From NCBI RefSeq assembly GCF_022695985.1, contig NZ_JAAPBF010000047.1, positions 1 through 38,590 of the forward strand: a stretch of 38,590 nucleotides of DNA. The letters are read 5' to 3'. Each line of letters starts with the position of its first letter. Within the stretch, counting starts at the first letter, position 1. This DNA comes from Streptomyces sp. NP-1717. GTDB lineage: Bacteria > Actinomycetota > Actinomycetes > Streptomycetales > Streptomycetaceae. The notes under the pieces are model-generated. The model ran no database searches, had not been told where the DNA came from, and saw nothing but the letters and a program-made list of their open reading frames with translations. Positions 17,614 to 25,445 of this stretch are shown here, piece after piece. The position numbers and the translations under genes are program-made.

Positions 17614-18854
17614 GGTGTCTCCTTGGGCTTCAGGGGCAGGACGGCCTCGACGCGGAAGCCCCCGTCCGGGCGCGGGCCCGCCTCGATGGTGCCACCGAGG
17701 GCGGCGGCCCTCTCCCGCATTCCCACCAGTCCGTTGCCGCTGCCGCCGGCCTCGTCGCCGGTGGGCGGCCCCTCGTCGTCGACGCGCAGGGTGAGCACGT
17801 CGGCGCCGTAGCCGACCAGGACGTGCGCGGTACGGGATCCGGAGTGCCGCACCACGTTGGTGAGGGCTTCCTGGACGATGCGGAAGGCGGCGAGATCGGC
17901 GCCGGGCGAGAGCACGACGCGGTCGCCCCGGGTCTCGGTCCCGACGGTCAGACCGGCGGCGGCGGCCTGCTCCACCAGTTCGGGGAGCCTGTCGAGTCCC
18001 GGCGCGGGCGCGCGGGGGGCAGCGCCGGAGGTTCTGAGGGTGTCGAGGACCTGTCGTACCTCGCCCAGCGCCTCCTTGCTCGCGGCCTTGATGGTGGTGA
18101 GCGCGGTGCGGGCCTGTTCCGGGTCGGAGTCGAGGAGCGCGAGTCCCACGCCCGCCTGGACGTTGATGACCGAGATGGAGTGCGCGAGGACGTCGTGGAG
18201 TTCCCGTGCGATGCGCAGCCGCTCCTCGTCGGCACGGCGCGCCTCCGCGGCGGCGCGCTCGGCCCGCGCGTGGATCCACTGCTCCCGGCGCACCCGGACC
18301 AGTTCGGAGCCGACGAGAACGGCCACCGCCCAGGCGGCGACGCCCACTTCGGGCCCCCAGGGCGCCGCGGCGTCACCGCTCGGTGGCAGATGGCGGTAGA
18401 GGAGATGGCCGACCACTAGATGGCTCGACCAGAGGAGGCCGATCGCCCACCAGGCCGCCGCGCGGTGCCCGGAGACGATCGCGGCGAAGCAGGCGACCGC
18501 GACGGTGAGGAAGATCGGGCCGAAGGGGTAGCCCCCGCCCAGGTACAGCGCCGCCGAGAGAGCGACACCGTAGACACAGAGGACGGGGTGGCGGTGGCGC
18601 AGCACGAGCAGCACAGGACCGGCGAGCAGCAGGACACGGGCGAACGCGTCGAGCTGTTCGCGGTCCGGCTGCGCCCGGGCTGCGAAGCCCGTACCGACCG
18701 TGACGAAGACGGCGAGCACCAGGCTGGAGAACCAGGGCAGCCGCGACGCTCCCGCGCCGCCGCCCGGCCCCTCGTCCGTCCCACCGCCGCCCGGCACGAA
18801 CCCGCCCCTGACCCAGGGGGGACCGGACCCCGCACGGCTGATCCGCTGTTCCAT
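17610..18854 (-). CDS. Sensor histidine kinase (HisKA_3 type)
   Basis: A 414-residue membrane kinase of the NarX/DesK class. Several N-terminal helices (WFSSLVLAVFVTVGTGFAA, LLLAGPVLLVL, IFLTVAVACFAAIV, WAIGLLWSSHLVV, AWAVAVLVGSELV) are followed by the dimerisation/phosphorylation motif RELHDVLAHSISVINVQAG with His220, then HATPase_c with ALTNVVRHSG, VDDEGPP and GNGLVGMRERAAALGG. No extracellular sensor domain is visible, so it probably senses the membrane or a partner. The start ATG at 18854 gives MEQRISRAGSGPPW. A palindrome lies 60-77 bases upstream. Confidence 0.92.
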   Translation of the reverse strand: MEQRISRAGSGPPWVRGGFVPGGGGTDEGPGGGAGASRLPWFSSLVLAVFVTVGTGFAARAQPDREQLDAFARVLLLAGPVLLVLRHRHPVLCVYGVALSAALYLGGGYPFGPIFLTVAVACFAAIVSGHRAAAWWAIGLLWSSHLVVGHLLYRHLPPSGDAAAPWGPEVGVAAWAVAVLVGSELVRVRREQWIHARAERAAAEARRADEERLRIARELHDVLAHSISVINVQAGVGLALLDSDPEQARTALTTIKAASKEALGEVRQVLDTLRTSGAAPRAPAPGLDRLPELVEQAAAAGLTVGTETRGDRVVLSPGADLAAFRIVQEALTNVVRHSGSRTAHVLVGYGADVLTLRVDDEGPPTGDEAGGSGNGLVGMRERAAALGGTIEAGPRPDGGFRVEAVLPLKPKETP

Positions 18855-18913
18855 ACCCGTCACGCTAGACCGCCCGGCGCGGTAGGGGCGTCCGCCGGGC
18901 GTGGTGACCGTGT

Positions 18914-18931
18914 GTACTCCCGGCGGAGTAC
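18914..18931. promoter_or_regulatory. Perfect palindrome upstream of the kinase-regulator operon (candidate operator)
   Basis: GTACTCC-CGGC-GGAGTAC is a perfect 7+7 inverted repeat, 60-77 bases upstream of the kinase start. NarL-type regulators bind such dyads and often control their own operon, so autoregulation is the simplest reading. Confidence 0.6.
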
Positions 18932-18944
18932 GGCGGTGCCCCCA

Positions 18945-18974
18945 CCGGCGGGGACCGGCGGGGACCGGCGGGGA
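18945..18974. repeat. Three tandem copies of a 10-base unit
   Basis: The unit CCGGCGGGGA occurs three times in a row without mismatch, 14 bases after the GTACTCC palindrome. It is intergenic. Copy number could vary by slippage. Confidence 0.8.
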
Positions 18975-19043
18975 CACCGCCAGGTGATCCGGCGGGTCCG
19001 GCGCGTGGGGTTCCTGGCGGCGGCCCCCGGAAGGGGCCCGCGG

Positions 19044-20405
19044 CTACGGGGTGACCGCGCCGTCCTTCTGGTCCCTGTCCCGGCCCTCGTCGTCCCGCGC
19101 CGGCTCCCGGCGGCCCTGCTCCGTGGCCCGCGCGGCGCCCGCCTGCTGCCGGTCGAGCACGTCCAGCGCACGCCGGGCCAGCGGATGGGTCCGTACGAGA
19201 CCGCCGAGGGACGTCACCCCGCGCGTGATGTCGGCGAACGCCTTCCAGGCCGGCCGGAAACCGGTGATCACGGCGTGCAGCAGACCGGGCCTGCGTTCGA
19301 AGACGGAGAGCATCCGCCGGCCGACGCTCATCTCCACGCCGAGACCCGCCTTGATCGCGAAGGTGTAGTTCAGCGCCTGGCGGCGGGCGTCCACCGCGTC
19401 GTGCGCCTCCGCGATCCGTACCGCCCACTCCCCCGCCAGCCGTCCCGAGCGCAGTGCGAAGGAGATCCCTTCCCTCGTCCACGGCTCCAGCAGCCCGGCC
19501 GCGTCGCCGCAGACCAGCACCCGGCCGCGCGAGAGCGGCGAGTCGTCACTGCGGCAGCGCGTCAGATGGCCGGAGGAGATCACGGGCTCGAACCCGGCGA
19601 GCCCCTGCTTGGCGACGAAGTCCTCCAGATAGCGCTTCGTCGCGGCGCCGTCACCGCGTGCGGAGATGACACCGACGGTGAGGGTGTCGCCCTTGGGAAA
19701 GACCCAGCCGTAACTCCCGGGCAGCGGGCCCCAGTCGATGAGGATCCGGCCCGCCCAGTCCTCGGCGACCGTCGGGGGCACCGGGATCTCCAGTTCGAGG
19801 CCGAGATCGACCTGGTCGAGCTTCACGCCGACGTGAGCGCCTATCCGGCCGGCGCTGCCGTCGGCGCCGACGACCGCGCGCGCCAGGATCGTCTCGCCGT
19901 CGGCGAGTACGACGGCGACCGTACGGCGGTCGGGAACGGCCGGGCCGTGCTGCTGGACCCGTGAGACCGAGGCGCCCGTACGGAGCACGGCGCCCGCCTT
20001 CTGGGCGTGCTCGACCAGACTCGCGTCGAACTCGGGCCTGTTGATGAGGCCGAAGAGCATGCGCCGGGAGCGGCGGGTCCGCGCCAGCCGGCCGTTCATC
20101 GAGAACGTGACCGCGTGCACCCGGTCGCGCAGGGGCAGTTCGAAGCCGGGTGGCAGTGCGTCGCGCGAAGGGCCGATGATGCCACCGCCGCAGGTCTTGT
20201 AGCGGGGCAACTCCGCCTTCTCCAGCAGTAGCACCCGGCGGCCCGCGACTGCCGCCGCGTAGGCCGCGGACGCTCCCGCCGGGCCCGCGCCGACCACGAC
20301 CACATCCCACACCGACCGGTCGTGCTCACCCTCGGGGCCGGACTCGGGACCGGTCCCGGGCTCGCTTCCAGGTTCACTTCCGGCGTCTGCGTTCTCGCTG
20401 CTCAC
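19044..20405 (-). CDS. Geranylgeranyl reductase-family flavoprotein
   Basis: A 453-residue FAD-dependent oxidoreductase. The Rossmann motif DVVVVGAGPAGASAAYAA lies near residue 34, followed by LPRYKTCGGGIIG (family Cys-Gly-Gly motif) and the second FAD motif CGDAAGLLEPWTREGISFA. The family saturates isoprenoid chains (lipids, menaquinone side chains, chlorophyll tails); substrate choice cannot be read from sequence, and several Streptomyces paralogues sit beside nuo genes, which this one does not. The N-terminal about 25 residues are Gly/Ser/Glu-rich, and the C-terminus is charged and probably disordered. The GTG at 20405 is chosen with AGGAG upstream; an ATG at 20456 lacks a site. Confidence 0.87.
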   Translation of the reverse strand: MSSENADAGSEPGSEPGTGPESGPEGEHDRSVWDVVVVGAGPAGASAAYAAAVAGRRVLLLEKAELPRYKTCGGGIIGPSRDALPPGFELPLRDRVHAVTFSMNGRLARTRRSRRMLFGLINRPEFDASLVEHAQKAGAVLRTGASVSRVQQHGPAVPDRRTVAVVLADGETILARAVVGADGSAGRIGAHVGVKLDQVDLGLELEIPVPPTVAEDWAGRILIDWGPLPGSYGWVFPKGDTLTVGVISARGDGAATKRYLEDFVAKQGLAGFEPVISSGHLTRCRSDDSPLSRGRVLVCGDAAGLLEPWTREGISFALRSGRLAGEWAVRIAEAHDAVDARRQALNYTFAIKAGLGVEMSVGRRMLSVFERRPGLLHAVITGFRPAWKAFADITRGVTSLGGLVRTHPLARRALDVLDRQQAGAARATEQGRREPARDDEGRDRDQKDGAVTP

Positions 20406-20554
20406 GATGTGCTTCTGCTCCTGATCCGACCGGTGGCCCTTGCTGTCGCACGGCATCCTACGGCGCCTTCGGGCCCGGTCCGTTGTGGGAGGATCGGGCC
20501 TGTTCTTCGACGCACACACAAACACACAACGTCGTACCCGCCTGGAGCGTGCCC

Positions 20555-21919
20555 ATGTCCGTCAGTCCGATCGCCGAAACCGTCACTTCGCTGATGCCGC
20601 GCGCACGGGCGGAACTCGCGGAGCTGGTGGCCTTCCGGTCGGTGGCGGATCCCGCGCAGTTCCCCCGCGAGGAGTGCGAGGCCGCCGCGGCGTGGGTGGC
20701 GGACGCGCTGCGCGCCGAGGGCTTCGTGGACGTCGCGGCGCTCGACACCCCGGACGGCAGCCAGTCCGTCTACGGCTTCCTGCCCGGCCCCGAAAACGCC
20801 CCGACCGTGCTGCTGTACGCGCACTACGACGTCCAGCCGCCGCTCGACGAGAGCGCGTGGGTCACCCCGCCGTTCGAGCTGACGGAGCGCGACGGCCGCT
20901 GGTACGGACGCGGGGCGGCCGACTGCAAGGGCGGCTTTGTGATGCATCTGCTCGCGCTGCGCGCCCTCAAGGCCGCCGGCGGTGTGCCCGTCGGCGTCAA
21001 GATGATCGTGGAGGGCTCGGAGGAGCAGGGCACGGGCGGACTGGAGCGGTACGCCGAGGAGCACCCTCGGTTGCTGGCCGCCGACACGATCGTCATCGGT
21101 GACACCGGCAACTTCCGGGTCGGGCTGCCGACGGTCACGGCGACGCTGCGCGGGATGACGATGCTGCGCGTCCAGGTCGACACCCTCGAAGGGAACCTGC
21201 ATTCGGGCCAGTTCGGCGGCGCGGCGCCGGACGCCCTCGCCGCGCTGATCCAACTGCTGGCCTCGCTGCGGGCCGAGGACGGTTCGACGACCGTGGACGG
21301 CCTGGCCGCCGACGCCGACTGGGACGGACTCGACTACCCCGAGGCCGACTTCCGCAAGGACGCCAGGGTGCTGGACGGTGTGGGGCTGATCGGCCGCGGC
21401 ACGGTGGCCGACCGGGTGTGGGCCAGGCCCGCGGTCACCGTCATCGGCATCGACTGCCCGCCCGTGGTCGGCGCGACCCCGTCGGTGCAGGCGAGCGCCC
21501 GCGCGCAGATCAGCCTGCGGGTGCCACCGGGGCAGGACGCCGCCGAGGCCACGAAGCTGCTCACCGCGCACCTTCAGGCACACACGCCGTGGGGCGCGCG
21601 GGTGTCGGTCGAACAGGTCGGGCAGGGCCAGCCGTTCCGCGCGGACACCTCCAGCCCCGCGTACACCTCGATGGCCGAGGCGATGCGCGTCGCCTATCCG
21701 GGCGAGGAGATGCAGACCGCCGGCATGGGCGGCTCCATCCCGCTGTGCAACACACTGGCGGCGCTGTACCCGGCCGCGGAGATCCTGCTGATCGGTCTGA
21801 GCGAGCCGGAGGCGCAGATCCACGCGGTCAACGAGAGTGTGTCGCCGCAGGAGTTGGAGCGGCTCTCCGTGGCCGAGGCGCACTTCCTGGTCAACTACGC
21901 GCGGTCGAAGCGGGGCTGA
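20555..21919 (+). CDS. M20-family dipeptidase
   Basis: A 454-residue zinc peptidase of the M20 (ArgE/DapE/CPG2) family, dipeptidase subgroup. Metal motifs: LLYAHYDVQPP, GRGAADCKGGFVMH (bridging Asp), EGSEEQGTGG (catalytic and metal Glu), GDTGNF. The lid domain contains TLEGNLHSGQFGGAAPD, and the closing region has AGMGGSIPL. It would hydrolyse dipeptides or N-acyl amino acids in the cytoplasm. The ATG at 20555 has GGAG 7 bases upstream. The leader contains an AC-rich run (20512-20530) unusual for this genome. It is divergent from the geranylgeranyl-reductase-family gene. Confidence 0.9.
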   Translation: MSVSPIAETVTSLMPRARAELAELVAFRSVADPAQFPREECEAAAAWVADALRAEGFVDVAALDTPDGSQSVYGFLPGPENAPTVLLYAHYDVQPPLDESAWVTPPFELTERDGRWYGRGAADCKGGFVMHLLALRALKAAGGVPVGVKMIVEGSEEQGTGGLERYAEEHPRLLAADTIVIGDTGNFRVGLPTVTATLRGMTMLRVQVDTLEGNLHSGQFGGAAPDALAALIQLLASLRAEDGSTTVDGLAADADWDGLDYPEADFRKDARVLDGVGLIGRGTVADRVWARPAVTVIGIDCPPVVGATPSVQASARAQISLRVPPGQDAAEATKLLTAHLQAHTPWGARVSVEQVGQGQPFRADTSSPAYTSMAEAMRVAYPGEEMQTAGMGGSIPLCNTLAALYPAAEILLIGLSEPEAQIHAVNESVSPQELERLSVAEAHFLVNYARSKRG

Positions 21920-22126
21920 GACCCTTCCGGCGGGCGCGTGCTCCTCCGGTCGCCGGCGGAGCCGCACCCGCGGTCCGCCGGGCGGTCACCGGGCCGTTTC
22001 CGGGCCCTGACGCGGGCACGACCGCGAGGGTTCACCGAACGGGCCACCCGGTTGTTCTGCGGACAGCGGAAATCTCCGTGAGCGAAGTGCCGCACGCTCC
22101 CCTTCCCCCATGCATACATTCGACAC

Positions 22127-22870
22127 ATGGATCTCGTTGCGATCAGTCCACGGCTGCATATGCTCCGTTTCCCCATCGGTCAGGCGTACTTGTGGCAGGA
22201 CGAGAACGAGCTGACACTCGTCGACTCGGGTCATCTCTATGCGGGACCGGACATCGAGTACGCCATCCGCGATCTCGGTCTCACCCCCGGGAATCTGCGC
22301 CGTATCGTCCTCACCCACTGCCACCGCGACCATGTGGGCGCGGCGCAGGAGCTGGCGGGACGGTACGGCGCCGAGATCATGGCGCACCGGCTGGAGGCGC
22401 CCGTCATCCGCGGCGAGTGGCCCGTGCCCGACCCGCTGCTCCTCGACTGGGAGATCCCCCTGTACGAGCGCGGGCTGACCGTACCGCCCGCGCCGCCCAC
22501 CCGGGTGGACCGCGAGCTGGAGGACGGCGACGAGCTGCCTTTCGGCGACGGCGCCCGGGTGGTGCACGTACCGGGGCACACGTACGGATCGATCGCCGTC
22601 CATCTGCCTTACCACGGTGTGCTGTTCACGGGTGATGCCGTGGCCGCCGCCGAACGCCGCGTGATGCTGGGCGTGTTCAACGTCAACCGCGAGAGTGCCA
22701 AACGGTCCATGATCCGGCTGGCCGCCCTCGGCCCTTCGACCGTCTGTTTCGGCCACGGCGATCCGCTCGTCACCGACGCCACCACAGACGCGGCCTCCGT
22801 ACTGCGGGTGTCAGCCGACCGGGACACCGGCCTCCAGATTGAGTACGGTCCGCCGCTCCCTGGCGCGTAG
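22127..22870 (+). CDS. MBL-fold metallo-hydrolase
   Basis: A 247-residue metallo-beta-lactamase-fold hydrolase. The HxHxDH motif is HCHRDH at 64-69; later ligands lie in VVHVPGHTYGSIAVH and FTGDAVAA, with HGDP near the C-terminus. The substrate is unknown; family members hydrolyse thioesters, lactones and phosphodiesters. No Shine-Dalgarno site is visible, and TACATT (22115-22120) ends 6 bases before the ATG, so the message may be leaderless. The last 60 bases overlap the convergent TmrB-Nudix gene. Confidence 0.88.
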   Translation: MDLVAISPRLHMLRFPIGQAYLWQDENELTLVDSGHLYAGPDIEYAIRDLGLTPGNLRRIVLTHCHRDHVGAAQELAGRYGAEIMAHRLEAPVIRGEWPVPDPLLLDWEIPLYERGLTVPPAPPTRVDRELEDGDELPFGDGARVVHVPGHTYGSIAVHLPYHGVLFTGDAVAAAERRVMLGVFNVNRESAKRSMIRLAALGPSTVCFGHGDPLVTDATTDAASVLRVSADRDTGLQIEYGPPLPGA

Positions 22871-23857
22871 GGCCCAGCGCAGCCGCTCGTAGCGGGCGGG
22901 CGGCAGCAGTGACGCCGCCTCCGCCTCGGTGACGAAACGCCAGCCGCGCAGCTCCGATCCGGGCAGCAGCAGCCGCTCGGCGTCGTGGTCCGGCAGCCGG
23001 CCGCCGTCGAAGAGCAGTCGCAGTCCGCCGAAGCCGGGCGGTCTCGGCGGCTCCCAGTCGACCACCAGCAGTCTCGGCACCTGGTCGAGTTCGATCCCGA
23101 TCTCCTCGGTGACCTCGCGCATCCCGGCACGGGCTGGCGCCTCGCCGCGCTCGACCACACCGCCCGGGAACTCCCAGCCCGGCTTGTAGGTGGGATCGAC
23201 CAGCAGCACCCGGTCCCGCTCGTCGAAGAGGAGCACCCCCGCCGCCACGGTCTCCGCCGTCGGCTCGGGTGTCTGCACGATCTCGCAGAGCCCCGCCGAG
23301 CCGGCGTGGACGGCGTCGGCGACGATCGCCGCGCTCTGCGCCGGTGTGAGCCCTCCGGTGTCGACGACCAGCGCGTCGGCCGTGAGCCAGCCGAGCGCGG
23401 CGCCGTACGGCTCGATGTGCTCGTACGCCCACTGCCGGGCGCGCTCGACCCTCGCCGGGTCGTCGGCGGCATCGGCGCCGCTCACCCGGCCCGCTATCCG
23501 TCCGCGCAAAATCGTTTCGTCCAGCGCCAGCAGCACATGCCGCACGGGAATGCGACGGGACGCCAGACCGCCGAATATCTCGTCCCGGTACTCCTGCCGG
23601 AGCAGTGTCATCGGGACGACGAGCACCCCGCCCGCGTCGTCGAGCAGCGCGGCGGCGGTGTCCACGACCAGCCTGCGCCAGATGGGCAGGTCCTGGTAGT
23701 CGCTCACCTCGGCGAGTCTCTTCTGCGGGAGCAGCTCCCGCAGCCCGGCGCCAGTCACTCCGGGGTCGTACAGGGTGCTGTTCGGGATCATGTCGATCAG
23801 CTCGCGCGCCGTACTGGTCTTGCCCGCTCCGAACGCACCGTTGATCCAGACGATCAT
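22811..23857 (-). CDS. Fusion of TmrB-like P-loop kinase domain and Nudix hydrolase
   Basis: A 348-residue two-domain protein. Residues 1 to about 190 resemble TmrB, the Bacillus tunicamycin-resistance protein: MIVWINGAFGAGKTSTA with the P-loop at 7-15, LYDPGVTGAGLREL, YQDLPIWRRLV and VVPMTLLRQEYRDEIF. Residues about 205-348 form a Nudix hydrolase with a perfect Nudix box at 233-255 (GX5E, then REVTEEIGI), preceded by VLLVDPTYKPGWEFPGG. The two parts suggest a nucleotide- or nucleotide-sugar-handling enzyme, possibly detoxifying or house-cleaning; this is inference. The gene is intact. It directly borders the integrase remnant, so an attachment site may lie just upstream of its start. Confidence 0.9.
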   Translation of the reverse strand: MIVWINGAFGAGKTSTARELIDMIPNSTLYDPGVTGAGLRELLPQKRLAEVSDYQDLPIWRRLVVDTAAALLDDAGGVLVVPMTLLRQEYRDEIFGGLASRRIPVRHVLLALDETILRGRIAGRVSGADAADDPARVERARQWAYEHIEPYGAALGWLTADALVVDTGGLTPAQSAAIVADAVHAGSAGLCEIVQTPEPTAETVAAGVLLFDERDRVLLVDPTYKPGWEFPGGVVERGEAPARAGMREVTEEIGIELDQVPRLLVVDWEPPRPPGFGGLRLLFDGGRLPDHDAERLLLPGSELRGWRFVTEAEAASLLPPARYERLRWALRARERRTVLNLEAGVPVG

Positions 23858-23960
23858 TCATACTCCAGCACAGGAAGGCCGCTGACCAGCGGCGCAGCGG
23901 CATTCACAAGATCATCTGGAAGCGCCATGGGAAATGATGGCGTCCACAGACCGGCACCCA

Positions 23961-24786
23961 CTACCTCCTTCTCCCAGACAGGAGGTACTCCACGATCCGC
24001 TCTTCCATTACGACCGTCACTTCGCTATATGTTCCCTCCACCCCGGGCAGTTCATGCCCCATCCTCGCTTCCACGGCAACTCGCGGGATGTCTGCCGCCT
24101 CGTCCAGCTTGGCCTTCGCCCAGTGCCGCAGCCGGTAGATGTCCTCCCCCGCCATCTCGGGAACCGCCGGCATCTCGGGCCCTGCCCACCGGGCGTACCG
24201 TGGGCCGGAGTCGCGCTCCTTCGCCCCGTCCCGGATGGGGTACCAGTAGCGGTCAAAGTCGGCACCCAGTGGGGGCCCGTTCGTCACCGAGAGGAACGCC
24301 CTGGGCTTCGCGTGAGAGGCCAGCGGCGCCCCATGCATCTCACGGAGGACAGGCGGGATCACAAGTGTTCTCCATGAGTCGCACTTGGGTGCCGCGAGCA
24401 CTGGCTTCCTGTCCGCCACGTACGTCTGGTACCGAATCCGCATCGCGTGCAGTGCCTCGTATCGCTTCTCCGCTTCCTCACGGACATCTTTAGTGCGGTT
24501 CGAGTTGATCCGCAGGTTTCCCTCACCGAACCACTTGTTCGATGTAGTCGATCACTCCTAGCGGGGCGTTAGGTCGACGGCGGTTCCGCCTGTTGCGGAC
24601 GTCGGATTCGCGATCGAGGCCATAGGTGTATGCCTCGTCCTCGTCCTGGAACGGCACTCCGTCCTCGGGTCCGCTGGCCGAGGCGTACTTCTTGCGCTTC
24701 GTGGGCCTGCCGTCAGCGTCGAGGTGGTAGTCCCCGGTCCACCACTTCACACGGATGCTGTTCCCGCGAACTTCCTTGTACGGCAC
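23961..24786 (-). pseudogene. Tyrosine-type integrase, internally deleted and frameshifted
   Basis: Two parts of one integrase. The N-terminal 87 codons (24786-24523, GTG start) carry the conserved opening YKEVRGNSIRVKWWTGDYHLD and DEDEAYTYGLDRESDVRNRR. They stop, and a second frame open from about 24551 continues NKWFGEGNLRINSNRT, RYEALHAMRIRYQTYVADRKPVL, WRTLVIPPVL, then IYRLRHWAKAKLDEA, ARMGHELPGVEGTYSEV with the His and Tyr of the catalytic box. The core-binding domain and the part holding the first catalytic Arg (TGMR-type) are missing, so about 270 codons remain against roughly 400 usually. The gene is dead. It marks the edge of an old integrated element; no tRNA attachment gene is seen next to it. 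Confidence 0.8.
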
Positions 24787-24818
24787 CCGTCATCTCCCAG
24801 TTTGGGGATCGGTGTGGG

Positions 24819-24857
24819 CGAAGGGGCAGGCGGACACTTCATCCGCCTGCCCCTTCG
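24819..24857. terminator. Perfect 16-bp stem hairpin
   Basis: CGAAGGGGCAGGCGGA pairs exactly with TCCGCCTGCCCCTTCG across a 7-base loop (CACTTCA). It lies 33 bases upstream of the integrase start. It is most simply a terminator of a now-lost upstream minus-strand gene, perhaps an excisionase. There is no U-tract, as is usual in Streptomyces. Confidence 0.75.
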
Positions 24858-24860
24858 TCA

Positions 24861-24906
24861 CCCGTCCTACTGTGGGTGCCCAACCGGGGACCCACGGCAG
24901 GACGGG
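24861..24906. terminator. Second hairpin abutting the first
   Basis: CCCGTCCT (24861-24868) pairs with AGGACGGG (24899-24906), and GTGGGT (24872-24877) pairs with ACCCAC (24890-24895), with a symmetrical 3x3 internal loop and a 12-base loop. It may be a second terminator, an element end or a structured RNA. Confidence 0.6.
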
Positions 24907-24960
24907 CAATCAAGGCCCTGAGCTTCCATGAACCGCCTTACACGCTTTCAGACTGCGCGA

Positions 24961-25071
24961 TCACCGCACATCAACACGCACTATCGCGATGTTCACGACC
25001 ACCGACAGCACCGCGACGTCCGCGATCGACGGGAACAACAACTCCTCCAGCCGGAACAAGATCTCATTCAC
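24961..25071 (-). pseudogene. N-terminal fragment of probable ISL3-family transposase
   Basis: Thirty-six codons from a GTG: VNEILFRLEELLFPSIADV followed by AVLSVVVNIAIVRVDVR, then a stop. The pattern FRLEELLFPSIADV matches the start of Streptomyces ISL3-type transposases as I remember them; the zinc-finger cysteines that should follow are absent. Only the first tenth of the gene survives, and no terminal inverted repeats could be paired. Confidence 0.45.
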
Positions 25072-25445
25072 AGCCACGGACTGTGGGCCCGGTCAGTCGT
25101 GCCACTGCTTGCTTTGAGGCAGCAACTTTCCCCGACATCCCAGGGAGTTCATCCGTCACTCACAGTGCCCGGATCACAGAACCTGAGCCAGAACCGCTAC
25201 CCGTGAACAAAGCCAGCCTTCCCCAAAAGCCACACCGGAATTCTTGAGTCGTTGGCTGCCAGTCGGGACGGGCGCACCACAGCTGCCGTCAGAGCGGACG
25301 AGTTCTCGGATGACTCGGTGCATCTGTGGGACGTGGACGGCGTGTCCTTATGGACCGTGTCCCGCTCCCGCCTGGCCTCTTCGGTCGGCCAGGCGAGAAG
25401 CGGCGGGCACCCGGTCTGGCGTCCCAAGGGCTCCCTGACGCAGAG

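Larger units (their letters stand above)
24787..25445. other. Gap with element debris between integrase remnant and metabolic module
   Basis: No intact gene is present. It holds two adjacent hairpins (24819-24906) and a minus-strand transposase fragment (24961-25071). A plus-strand open stretch (about 25213-25440) reads LAASRDGRTTAAVRADE and DDSVHLWDVDG; codon use there is only moderately Streptomyces-like and I cannot name a family. The DNA is less GC-rich than the flanks, which fits mobile-element debris. Confidence 0.6.

Noticed and set aside
20512..20530. AC-rich run in the dipeptidase leader
   Set aside because: It is short and imperfect (CACACACAAACACACAAC). It is unusual in composition but has no partner sequence or known role.
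24860..24910. Possible tRNA-like fold next to the integrase
   Set aside because: The second hairpin has no acceptor stem, anticodon arm or TTC loop sequence.
25213..25440. Plus-strand open stretch with a WD40-like HLWDV motif
   Set aside because: Only one such motif is present and there is no start or family match. Codon bias is moderate, so it is noted as debris only.
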